DNA of 5,047 nt. Origin: PWXP01 sp964487655 (GTDB taxonomy: Bacteria; Planctomycetota; Planctomycetia; Pirellulales; Thermoguttaceae). The DNA is taken from assembly GCA_964487655.1 (NCBI GenBank), contig CAZASB010000353.1, positions 1-5,047 on the forward strand, written 5' to 3'. A model generated the notes under the pieces. That model saw only the letters and a program-made list of their open reading frames with translations, did no database searches and was not told where the DNA came from. A program made the translations under genes and the position numbers. Position 1 is the stretch's first letter. Every line of letters starts with the position of its first letter. Positions 1 to 5,047 of the stretch are shown in pieces.

Positions 1-1658
1 TCGCCGCGCAGGTCGTTCAGCCAGCGGGCACGCAGCAGGTTGCCGTGCCGCGCGGAGGACATGGGGTCGGAGGCCAACTGCGAAACGGCCTTGTCCAATT
101 CGCCGGTCGCCTCGTGAGTGCGGGCCAGGTTGTAGCGTGCTCCGTGTGTCCAGGGTCCGTCGGGCGAGGCTTCGAGGGTGCGTTTGGCGAGGTAGTCGAT
201 CGCGGCGTCGTAAGCGCCTTGCTCGTAGGCCATCAATCCGAGCCAGTAGCTGGCGTCCTGCTTCGCCCGAACGAACACCGGTTTCTCCATGGCGGCCCGT
301 TGCGCGGCCGCCTCGCGAATTGCGGCGTCGTCGGCGTCGGGCTGGGCGGTCTTCATGGCCTGGTAGAAGAAATCCGCAAACTGGTCCAGTTCCGAGTTGG
401 GAGGTCGGGCAGCCTGGTAGTATTGGGTTGCGCTCTCCTCGCCGATGAATCGGCCCTTGAAATGCAATACGCGGCCCTTCCATAGCGGCGCGTCCTGGGC
501 GACGTGAAACGGCGCCATCTCCATCAATCGCGTTCGGACAAGATCCGGATTATCGCCAATCGTGACTTGCCTCGCGATGGTTACATACGGGTACGCCCAT
601 AGACGCGCGCCGACGACGTGGGGCACGGCTGCAAACCGTTCTCCCTGCGCGGCCGCGTCCACGGTAAGCACGAGCTTTTGCTCCCCGACAAGCTGCGATT
701 CGACCATCTTCATTCGCTGGGAAAGGGCGGTCGGGGCGGCAACCACCATTGCGATAACCTTCTTGAGGTCATTGGAGCTAGCCGGATAGGGGGTCGCTTC
801 ATCCAGGTCCAGACGGTGGAGTATGGCCGGATCGGCCGCCGCTTCGGCCAACGTCGTCGGCCGTAATTGAGGCCGGCCGTCGTCGTCGAGTGTCATACCG
901 TCCGGTCCGGGTATCGGCAGTCCGAGAACCGGGTCGAACAGGTAGACTTCACCGCCGATCAATACGCCAATCGTCCATGCCCGGGGTACTTCCGAATCCG
1001 ATGCCTCAAGGGCCGGCAATGCCAGCATGGCGGCATCGATTCCCTCCTGCCGAAGCAGTTCAATGTAGACCCACGCCCGTTCCAACACGCCCCCATGGCC
1101 CAGCAGTAGGGTTTCCCACGGAAACCGTCCTAGCGGCGTTGCGTTCCCCGGTTCGTCGGACGGATCGGGCATTGGGTCGAGTTGGATATTGCGAACGGTC
1201 CAGTCGAACAGGCGCACCGCGCGGCTGAGTTCGTCCACCTTCTCGCCCCGAGCCCAGCGGGCCACGTCGCGAAGCCAGACCGCCTGCTGAAGAATGGCCC
1301 CGTCATGGCGAGGAAACTTCGTTGAGCCCAGTTCTTCGAGTACCGGCAGCCCGGCGAGTTGCTTTGGAAGAGTATCGAGCAGGGGATCACGGTACCACTG
1401 GGGCGTTGCCGGCTGGGTTGCGGTCCACTGGTTGAGCCGCTCCACGATGGTCTCCAACATCTCGCCCGAACGATACCGCTCGAGCTGCCCGAGATTCTCC
1501 AGGGCAACTGCGAGTAACTCATCGCTGTATTCGGTCTCCACGACTTCGGGATTGTCCTCAAGCAACGGCGCCGGCTCGCGACAGCCTGCGACAGCCAGCA
1601 GGATCGCCAGGCCGGGGACAATGCAAGCCACAACGGAAGCAAGGCGCTGGATGGTCAC
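1..1658 (-). CDS. Large lipoprotein with degenerate transglutaminase-like region and TPRs (C-terminus beyond window)
   Basis: Seen: reading from a GTG at 1658 the frame is open for 552 codons to the left edge. The N-terminus is a lipoprotein signal: a short basic n-region (MTIQR), a hydrophobic stretch and a VAGC lipobox with Cys at residue 26, so it is probably exported and lipid-anchored. Residues about 145-250 look like a transglutaminase-like fold: LFDWTVRNIQL (about 150), GGVLERAWVYIELLRQEGID (about 190-208), then RAWTIGVLIGGEVYLFDPV (about 226-243). The usual catalytic Cys position reads Val and the His before AW reads Arg; only the Asp (about 242) remains, so activity is unlikely. Around 469-535, SYWLGLMAYEQGAYDAAIDY and the following helix pair look like tetratricopeptide repeats. 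The GTG overlaps the kdsA stop (GTGA), implying translational coupling, and GAGGAA lies 8-13 bases upstream of it. Inferred role: envelope protein-protein scaffold. The fold assignment is by motif recall; the exact function is unknown. Confidence 0.8.
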   Translation of the reverse strand, partial: MTIQRLASVVACIVPGLAILLAVAGCREPAPLLEDNPEVVETEYSDELLAVALENLGQLERYRSGEMLETIVERLNQWTATQPATPQWYRDPLLDTLPKQLAGLPVLEELGSTKFPRHDGAILQQAVWLRDVARWARGEKVDELSRAVRLFDWTVRNIQLDPMPDPSDEPGNATPLGRFPWETLLLGHGGVLERAWVYIELLRQEGIDAAMLALPALEASDSEVPRAWTIGVLIGGEVYLFDPVLGLPIPGPDGMTLDDDGRPQLRPTTLAEAAADPAILHRLDLDEATPYPASSNDLKKVIAMVVAAPTALSQRMKMVESQLVGEQKLVLTVDAAAQGERFAAVPHVVGARLWAYPYVTIARQVTIGDNPDLVRTRLMEMAPFHVAQDAPLWKGRVLHFKGRFIGEESATQYYQAARPPNSELDQFADFFYQAMKTAQPDADDAAIREAAAQRAAMEKPVFVRAKQDASYWLGLMAYEQGAYDAAIDYLAKRTLEASPDGPWTHGARYNLARTHEATGELDKAVSQLASDPMSSARHGNLLRARWLNDLRG

Positions 1659-2485
1659 CGCAATTCCTCCACGGTTTGACGGATTCGAAGCAGTCGCCTC
1701 AGCAGGCCGGACATTTCGTCCAAGGGAACCATGTTCGGGCCGTCGCTGGGCGATTGCTCGGGAATGGGGTGGGTCTCGAAGAACAGGGCGTCGGCGCCAA
1801 TGGCGACGGCGGCCCGGGCGAGCGGTTCCACCATGGCGCGATTCCCGCCCGTGGCCCCTCCAAGCCCGCCGGGCTCCTGAACGCTGTGCGTGGCATCGAA
1901 CACCACCGGCGTTCCCAGGGCCTGCATTTGCGGAATCGCGCGCATGTCGGTCACGAGGTGTCCGTATCCGAAGAACGTGCCCCGCTCACCGAGCAGTATG
2001 TTTCGACAGCCGCCGACCTCCAGCTTGCCGACGACGTGCTTCATGTCGGATGGCGAGAGAAACTGCCCCTTCTTCACATGCACGGCACGTCCGGTGGCTG
2101 CCGCCGCCAGAAGCAAGTCGGTCTGACGCGCCAGGAATGCCGGAATCTGGATCAGTTGGCATACTTTTGCCACGGGTGCCGCTTGCGCCATCTCGTGGAT
2201 ATCAGTCGTAATTGGCAACCCGGTCGCCTGCCGAACCTCGTCCAGTATTGCCAGCCCGCGTTCCAGCCCTGGGCCCCGGTAGGCCTTGACGCTTGTGCGA
2301 TTGGCCTTGTCGAACGATGCCTTGAAAACCAGCGGCACGGAAAGCTCGTCGGAAATCCGCTTGAGCGTTTGGGCAATTTCCAGGACAACCGACGACTCTT
2401 CCAGGACACATGGCCCGGCAATGACAAGGAGCGGCTGGCCCAAGCCGCAGCGATAGGGACCGATGGTTGCAGGATTTTCAGGCAC
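1655..2485 (-). CDS. kdsA: 3-deoxy-D-manno-octulosonate-8-phosphate synthase (Kdo-8-P synthase)
   Basis: Condenses phosphoenolpyruvate with arabinose-5-phosphate to give Kdo-8-phosphate, an early cytosolic step towards the Kdo of LPS. Family motifs occur in order: IAGPCVLEES (about 22-31), FKASFDKANRTS (about 53-64), YRGPGLE (about 68-74), TDIHE (about 93-97), IPAFLARQTDL (about 113-123), VKKGQFLSP (about 136-144), ERGTFFGY (about 166-173), FDATHSVQ (about 195-202) and an ETHP...SDGPN segment near 236-250. The Cys in IAGPC, where the E. coli enzyme has Asn, together with the conserved His, Glu and Asp, marks the metal-dependent class. The frame is open much further upstream (to 2857), but that part runs through the preceding kinase gene and has no KdsA similarity. 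I chose the GTG at 2485: it leaves about ten residues before the IGPYRCGLGQPLL strand and gives 276 aa, a normal length. No clear ribosome binding site precedes it, so an unusual start nearer the AAGGAAG at 2532-2538 is possible. Confidence 0.93.
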   Translation of the reverse strand: MPENPATIGPYRCGLGQPLLVIAGPCVLEESSVVLEIAQTLKRISDELSVPLVFKASFDKANRTSVKAYRGPGLERGLAILDEVRQATGLPITTDIHEMAQAAPVAKVCQLIQIPAFLARQTDLLLAAAATGRAVHVKKGQFLSPSDMKHVVGKLEVGGCRNILLGERGTFFGYGHLVTDMRAIPQMQALGTPVVFDATHSVQEPGGLGGATGGNRAMVEPLARAAVAIGADALFFETHPIPEQSPSDGPNMVPLDEMSGLLRRLLRIRQTVEELR

Positions 2486-2538
2486 GGCAATACGCGATTG
2501 TGGGAAAGGGTTGGGCCGATTCGGCCGGATCGTCTTCC

Positions 2539-3474
2539 TTAGCGGTTCTTTGGCACAACAAGGGTCAGGCGTTGGGGAACGGTCTCGATTTCCAGCGGCA
2601 AAACACCGCCCGGGTCGCCATCCAACTGAAAGGGTACCTCTGCGTCGGCCGAAATCGTCAGGCGGCGAACTCGTCGAGTGACAACGTCGTTCATGCGACC
2701 GTGGAACCCCAAACGGATGCTGCACGCATAACGCAACCCATGCCACATCCCGCCGCCGCGGAACAGGCACGCGTCCAGTAGACCATCCGAACCGTCGGCA
2801 TTTGGCGCGATTTGAAGACCTCCACCATAACAGGGCAGATTGAACACGAACAGCCACCTCGCCATGTCGATGACGCTGGCCTCCTCGGCCGCCGGTACGG
2901 AAGAGGCATCGTGCATGACCTTCATCGCCGGGTAATCATACGTACGAATCGAATGGAGGATCGGTTTGAAGTAATCGCGACTGCGAATATGGCCGGTGCG
3001 TCGACCGTGGACGCAACGCACCACGTGGGCATCGAAACCGCAGCCAACCATCAGCAGGAATAATCGGCCATTGGCTCGGCCTGCGTCGAGTTGCCGGATG
3101 TGCCTGTCGAGAAGCATTTGGCACACGGCCTCCGGCGATTTCGACCAACCGAGATACCGGGCCAGCAGGTTCTCGTTCCCCGACGGCAGCATGGCAAATG
3201 GCAATCCCGAGGGGGTTCGATTGACCAGTTCGGCCGCCGTGCCGTCGCCGCCAACCCCCACCAGTGCGAGCAACCGGCCCTGGCCATGCCATCGGATGGC
3301 CGCTTCGGCCACGGCGTCGAGTGACGTATCGACTTCGGCAACGATTCCCCTCGCATAGAGCATGTTGACCAGTCCATCGACTGATTCACGTACCGACCGG
3401 GCCCCGGCCTTTGGATTGACGGAGATGACAACTCGGTCGGCGTTGGCTGGAGGCGGCTGACGGGGGTAAGTCAA
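2539..3474 (-). CDS. Diacylglycerol kinase-family lipid kinase (YegS/DagK-like)
   Basis: Belongs to the diacylglycerol/sphingosine kinase catalytic family, soluble or peripheral enzymes that phosphorylate a lipid hydroxyl with ATP. Visible motifs: an opening strand VVISVNPKAG (about 15-24), the nucleotide-binding GGDGT (75-79) followed by LVN, LPSGNENLLARYLG (about 96-109, corresponding to the usual GTGND..R.LG), GCGFDAHVV (about 144-152), CYGGGLQIAPNADGSDGLLD (about 215-234) and a C-terminal QLDGDP (283-288). Length from TTG 3474 is 311 aa, typical of the family. I prefer this TTG because GGAG lies nine bases upstream and the kinase fold starts just after it. The frame stays open up to a TTG at 3648, which would add 58 residues with no recognisable features and has a weak site. 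It is the first gene of the operon and ends 53 bases before kdsA. The lipid substrate cannot be told from sequence: diacylglycerol is most likely, and undecaprenol or another envelope lipid is possible. Confidence 0.88.
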   Translation of the reverse strand: MTYPRQPPPANADRVVISVNPKAGARSVRESVDGLVNMLYARGIVAEVDTSLDAVAEAAIRWHGQGRLLALVGVGGDGTAAELVNRTPSGLPFAMLPSGNENLLARYLGWSKSPEAVCQMLLDRHIRQLDAGRANGRLFLLMVGCGFDAHVVRCVHGRRTGHIRSRDYFKPILHSIRTYDYPAMKVMHDASSVPAAEEASVIDMARWLFVFNLPCYGGGLQIAPNADGSDGLLDACLFRGGGMWHGLRYACSIRLGFHGRMNDVVTRRVRRLTISADAEVPFQLDGDPGGVLPLEIETVPQRLTLVVPKNR

Positions 3475-3678
3475 AACGGCGTTCTCCGCTGGTGGAAAAG
3501 AAAGATATGATTTGGACGGCGATAGGCTCTGAAAGTACGGAACGGCCGAGCCAGCGCGGGGCACCCAGTATACCGGTCGGCAGGCCGATGTGCAGTACCC
3601 TTCCACTACACATGTAGCGAAATGGTACAACCGGCCCGCGATGCTCAACGGCTGCTTTCTATGCGGTCCCTCGATGGA

Positions 3679-3705
3679 CCTATATTTCTAAGTCGTTGAT
3701 ATCAA
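3679..3705 (-). promoter_or_regulatory. Possible promoter of the lipid kinase-kdsA operon
   Basis: On the minus strand TTGATA (3705-3700) is followed after 15 bases by TATAGG (3684-3679) in a locally AT-rich stretch. The spacer is shorter than the preferred 17, so this is tentative. Transcription from here would give a leader of roughly 200 bases before the favoured TTG start, or about 25 bases before the alternative TTG at 3648. The -35 overlaps the perfect palindrome TTGATATCAA (3696-3705), and a GGTCC/GGACC inverted repeat (3665-3669/3676-3680) lies near the predicted start of transcription. Confidence 0.3.
3696..3705. repeat. Perfect 10-bp palindrome, possible operator
   Basis: TTGATATCAA is a perfect palindrome in the AT-rich part of the divergent intergenic region. 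It is followed at once by an interrupted inverted repeat, AACG-N5-CGTT (3705-3717 region). It covers the -35 of the candidate minus-strand promoter and lies upstream of the candidate plus-strand promoter. A dimeric regulator site is possible, but a 10-bp palindrome can arise by chance. Confidence 0.25.
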
Positions 3706-3750
3706 ACGAGATACGTTATTTACCGCCCGTAAAACAAGGATAACTGTCGC

Positions 3751-3920
3751 AATTGGCACGCCGCGTGCTCTCTGATGCGGTCCGGTCGGCGGGCGGTTGC
3801 CCGCCAGAGTGCCAAGCTGGCCCGTGGGGCCTCTGAAAGAAATTGGTCGAACGGTTTCCCTTGCCCTTATCGTTCGGCGAGCCACTGTGTAGGTGGCACT
3901 TCAGAGGCCCCAGTTTTTTT
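3751..3920 (+). ncRNA. Candidate structured RNA (small RNA or leader RNA) ending in an intrinsic terminator
   Basis: Two helical domains can be drawn by hand. Domain 1: TTGGCA (3753-3758) pairs with TGCCAA (3810-3815), CTCTG (3770-3774) with CAGAG (3805-3809), capped by GGCGGGC/GCCCGCC (3788-3794/3799-3805) with a GGTT tetraloop; the last base of that stem competes with the CTCTG helix. Domain 2: a perfect 13-bp helix 3825-3837/3900-3912 closes a three-way junction holding hairpin A (3846-3855/3869-3878, ten pairs with two G-T) and hairpin B (3881-3885/3893-3897, five pairs). Seven T's (3914-3920) follow. The junction linkers are short (8, 2 and 2 bases), as in compact folded RNAs. The 5' end is a guess from a weak promoter. 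I recognise no known family: consensus elements of purine, TPP and cyclic-di-GMP riboswitches, SRP RNA and hammerhead ribozymes are not apparent. It may act in trans, or in cis on the FliL-type gene 85 bases downstream. Confidence 0.5.
3825..3920 (+). terminator. Intrinsic terminator formed by the closing helix of the structured RNA
   Basis: A 13-bp uninterrupted GC-rich stem (TGGGGCCTCTGAA with TTCAGAGGCCCCA) is followed after one G by T7. The 62-base intervening segment is far longer than a normal terminator loop but itself folds into two hairpins. The T-run is on the plus strand only, so it ends plus-strand transcripts. No plus-strand coding gene precedes it. Confidence 0.65.
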
Positions 3921-4004
3921 GCGCTACGGTAAGCTAGATTTTATTAGAAACCCCATGCCATTCGCCCGGGTTCCGTATACACAGCACTTGCCGGAGGTGC
4001 AATT

Positions 4005-4604
4005 ATGGCTAAACCGAACGATGCGCCCACCCCTATTGAGAACCCGCTTGCCACGAAGTCCAGTTCAGGGAGTTCGGCTGGCGCGGCGCCGCCTTGGTGG
4101 CGGTACCTGCTCGAACCGAAATGGCTTGTCCTGTTCGTGGCGCTCGCGGTCGTAGTTCCGGGAATCGTCCTCGCTCTTTCTCGACTCAGTTCGGCGGCCG
4201 GCGCCGAGGAAAACGGCCACGACGAAATGAGTATTGGCGAATTCCGCTTCCTGGCCGACGCCAACGAACGAAGCCCAATTATCGCCGCCACCTTCTCCCT
4301 GCACTTGGCGCTCATCCCGGAGGCGGAAACTGCCGGGCACGCCAGGCTGGCCTCCCACAAGTTCCGTGTGCAGCAAGGTGTGGAACAGCTTCTCCGGCAG
4401 GCTCACGGTGGAGATTTCGAGGATCCGACCCTAGGGGATCTCAGGCGACAGCTCCAAGAGCAGGTCAACGAGACGCTGGGCGTTCGGGCGGTGGCCGACG
4501 TCATTGTGACGGACCTCGAACTGGAGTATTTACCCAAGGCTGCCACCTCTGCATCCACTGCCGACGTGGCAGGCGCGACGCCGTGGGGTGATCGATCCCC
4601 CTGA
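4005..4604 (+). CDS. FliL-like flagellar basal body-associated membrane protein
   Basis: 199 aa. A polar N-terminus rich in Pro, Ser and Ala (1-38) precedes one membrane segment (about 40-59, LVLFVALAVVVPGIVLAL), then a periplasmic domain. That domain fits FliL: a strand IGEFRFLAD (about 77-85), a second strand ATFSLHLALIPE (about 95-106), a long helix ending in VEQLLRQ (about 126-132), DFEDPTLGDLRRQLQEQVNETLG (about 138-159, corresponding to the conserved eL..p.G...Lr.eL...iN..L segment) and a final strand VADVIVTDLELEYL (about 163-176). A low-complexity tail of about 22 residues follows. FliL proteins sit around the stator of the flagellar motor and influence torque. The ATG has a strong site, GGAGG (3993-3997), seven bases upstream. 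It is not in a flagellar operon here. It lies alone downstream of a terminator, so it needs read-through or its own promoter; TTGCGC (3919-3924) with TTATTA (3941-3946) is a weak candidate. Family call is by topology and motif pattern. Confidence 0.65.
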   Translation: MAKPNDAPTPIENPLATKSSSGSSAGAAPPWWRYLLEPKWLVLFVALAVVVPGIVLALSRLSSAAGAEENGHDEMSIGEFRFLADANERSPIIAATFSLHLALIPEAETAGHARLASHKFRVQQGVEQLLRQAHGGDFEDPTLGDLRRQLQEQVNETLGVRAVADVIVTDLELEYLPKAATSASTADVAGATPWGDRSP

Positions 4605-4735
4605 TGTGCAGGGGATGGTTGTCTGGGGGTGGAGGTCTGACTGCTTTCTTTTTGGGGGTTGCCACGGCGACACTTCTCAGGTAGGTTATTTGAGAGTTTC
4701 CACCTTGAAGTGCCGAAAAAACACCTAGCCCCGAA

Positions 4736-4764
4736 TTGACGCCGCGCAACGGATCGTCTAAACT
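4736..4764 (+). promoter_or_regulatory. Sigma-70-type promoter of the tRNA-Thr gene
   Basis: TTGACG (4736-4741), exactly 17 bases, then TAAACT (4759-4764). This is a close match to the housekeeping consensus with ideal spacing. Transcription would start near 4771, about 28 bases before the mature tRNA, leaving a short 5' leader for RNase P to remove. No other gene lies between it and the tRNA. Confidence 0.7.
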
Positions 4765-4798
4765 GGGACGTTTCGGCGTGTCCATGGTGTCGCGTGTT

Positions 4799-4872
4799 GC
4801 CAGCGTAGCTTCAATTGGCAGAGCACCGCATTCGTAATGCGGGGGTTGTGGGTTCGACTCCCACCGCTGGCT
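4799..4872 (+). tRNA. tRNA-Thr, anticodon CGU (reads ACG)
   Basis: Full cloverleaf drawn by hand. Acceptor GCCAGCG (4799-4805) pairs with CGCTGGC (4865-4871), discriminator T at 4872. D stem GCTT/GAGC (4808-4811/4821-4824) with GG in the loop. Anticodon stem CCGCA/TGCGG (4826-4830/4838-4842) around loop TTCGTAA, anticodon CGT at 4833-4835. Five-base variable region. T stem GTGGG/CCCAC (4848-4852/4860-4864) with loop TTCGACT. All stems pair; the only G-T is the last D-stem pair. CCA is not encoded and must be added after transcription. Confidence 0.96.
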
Positions 4873-4931
4873 CTTGGTGCCCCAGGTTCTCTCGGAAGGT
4901 GTTTCTCGGGATGAACGCAATTGAGGTGCCA

Positions 4932-5030
4932 ATGTCTTCGTCTTCCAAAGAAGCCGATGTCTTCCAAAAAATTGGACCGGTTGTCGCCCGGTGGCCTAGA
5001 CACCACCAGGGCGTAGAGGAGTTCGTTTGA
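4932..5030 (+). CDS. Possible small leader ORF (32 aa) overlapping the next gene
   Basis: The ORF encodes 32 residues starting MSSSSKEADVFQKIG and ending GVEEFV. Its ATG has GAGG (4923-4926) five bases upstream. Another in-frame ATG at 4911 would make it 39 residues. Its TGA shares one base with the following ATG (TGATG, 5028-5032), an arrangement typical of translational coupling. It begins shortly after the tRNA, so a transcript reading out of the tRNA promoter could carry it. I do not recognise the peptide. It could be a real small protein, a leader peptide, or a chance ORF. Confidence 0.35.
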   Translation: MSSSSKEADVFQKIGPVVARWPRHHQGVEEFV

Positions 5031-5047
5031 TGCCGGAAACGGAAGTG
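5030..5047 (+). CDS. Start of an unidentified gene cut by the right edge
   Basis: ATG at 5030 is preceded by a strong ribosome binding site, AGGAG (5017-5021), at eight bases. Only six codons (MPETEV) are inside the window, so no product can be suggested. The start overlaps the stop of the small upstream ORF by one base. Confidence 0.6.

Larger units (their letters stand above)
3475..3750. other. Untranslated, operon-proximal half of the divergent intergenic region
   Basis: No convincing gene. The minus-strand frame of the lipid kinase stays open here up to 3648, but the encoded residues show no domain and I read this as 5' leader. The portion 3680-3745 is clearly AT-richer than its surroundings and holds the promoter-like elements and palindrome described separately. 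For the plus strand, TTATTT (3716-3721), 17 bases, then GATAAC (3739-3744) is a weak promoter candidate that would start transcription near 3751, just before the structured RNA region. Confidence 0.4.

Noticed and set aside
45..485. Plus-strand 146-aa ORF at the left edge
   Set aside because: It is antisense to the lipoprotein gene, whose frame is open over 552 codons with a lipobox and TPR-like repeats.
1294..2211. Plus-strand 305-aa open frame
   Set aside because: It lies opposite kdsA and the lipoprotein gene, has a low-complexity Arg/Ser/Pro composition typical of GC-rich antisense shadows, and shows no domain.
1676..2542. Plus-strand 288-aa open frame
   Set aside because: Exactly antisense to kdsA, whose family motifs are unmistakable; no domain is visible in this frame.
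3788..3805. GGCGGGC/GCCCGCC hairpin as a stand-alone terminator
   Set aside because: It is a stable 7-bp stem with a tetraloop, but no T-run follows on either strand; it is treated as part of the structured RNA region.
3775..4155. Plus-strand 126-aa ORF covering the intergenic region
   Set aside because: It runs through the structured RNA and terminator and into the FliL-type gene out of frame, with no recognisable domain.
4598..4614. Hairpin CCCCTG/CAGGGG over the stop of the FliL-type gene as a terminator
   Set aside because: The six-pair stem is real, but no T-run follows it; the nearest T-rich stretch is about 30 bases away.
4799..4872. tRNA-Thr as a prophage or island attachment site
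   Set aside because: No integrase, no second copy of the tRNA 3' end and no mobile-element gene are in the window.
4501..4932. Minus-strand 143-aa ORF crossing the tRNA and the end of the FliL-type gene
   Set aside because: The part containing RWESNPQPPHYECGALPIEA is simply the antisense translation of a tRNA gene, a well-known source of spurious predicted proteins.
4758..5006. Minus-strand 82-aa ORF with SGGSRTHNPRITNAVLC
   Set aside because: Also an antisense translation of the tRNA-Thr gene in another frame.

Overview
The window looks like a stretch of a high-GC Gram-negative chromosome. I infer Planctomycetota, tentatively. The reasons are an enzyme of Kdo (LPS sugar) synthesis, a FliL-type flagellar protein, and a large lipoprotein with a degenerate transglutaminase-like region and TPRs of a kind I associate with planctomycetes. 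No 16S, ribosomal protein or other lineage marker is present, so the assignment rests on family recall.

Left two thirds (about 1-3474), minus strand: a compact three-gene operon read right to left. A diacylglycerol/lipid-kinase family protein (3474-2539) is followed after 53 bases by 3-deoxy-D-manno-octulosonate-8-phosphate synthase, kdsA (2485-1655). Its stop overlaps the start of a long lipoprotein gene (1658 to beyond the left edge) in a GTGA junction. The favoured starts are all non-ATG (TTG, GTG, GTG). Kdo synthesis, lipid phosphorylation and an envelope lipoprotein suggest an envelope-biogenesis theme. The lipoprotein is open through to base 1, so it is easily missed if only closed ORFs are listed.

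Middle (about 3475-4004): the intergenic region between this operon and a divergent gene. Its operon-proximal half is AT-rich, with promoter-like elements and a perfect palindrome. Its other half holds the most interesting object in the window: a 13-bp perfect helix (3825-3837/3900-3912) that closes a compact three-way junction with two internal hairpins and is followed by seven T's. A second potential helical domain lies just upstream (3753-3815). No plus-strand gene ends here, so this is not an ordinary gene terminator. It is best read as a small RNA gene or as a structured, terminator-bearing leader of the downstream gene.

Right third (4005-5047), plus strand: a single-pass membrane protein of the FliL type (4005-4604), then a good sigma-70-type promoter (4736-4764) driving tRNA-Thr(CGU) (4799-4872). 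A possible 32-codon ORF (4932-5030) follows, whose stop overlaps the ATG of a new gene (5030 onward) with a strong ribosome binding site. Only six codons of that gene are in view. No mobile elements, CRISPR arrays or integrases were seen.
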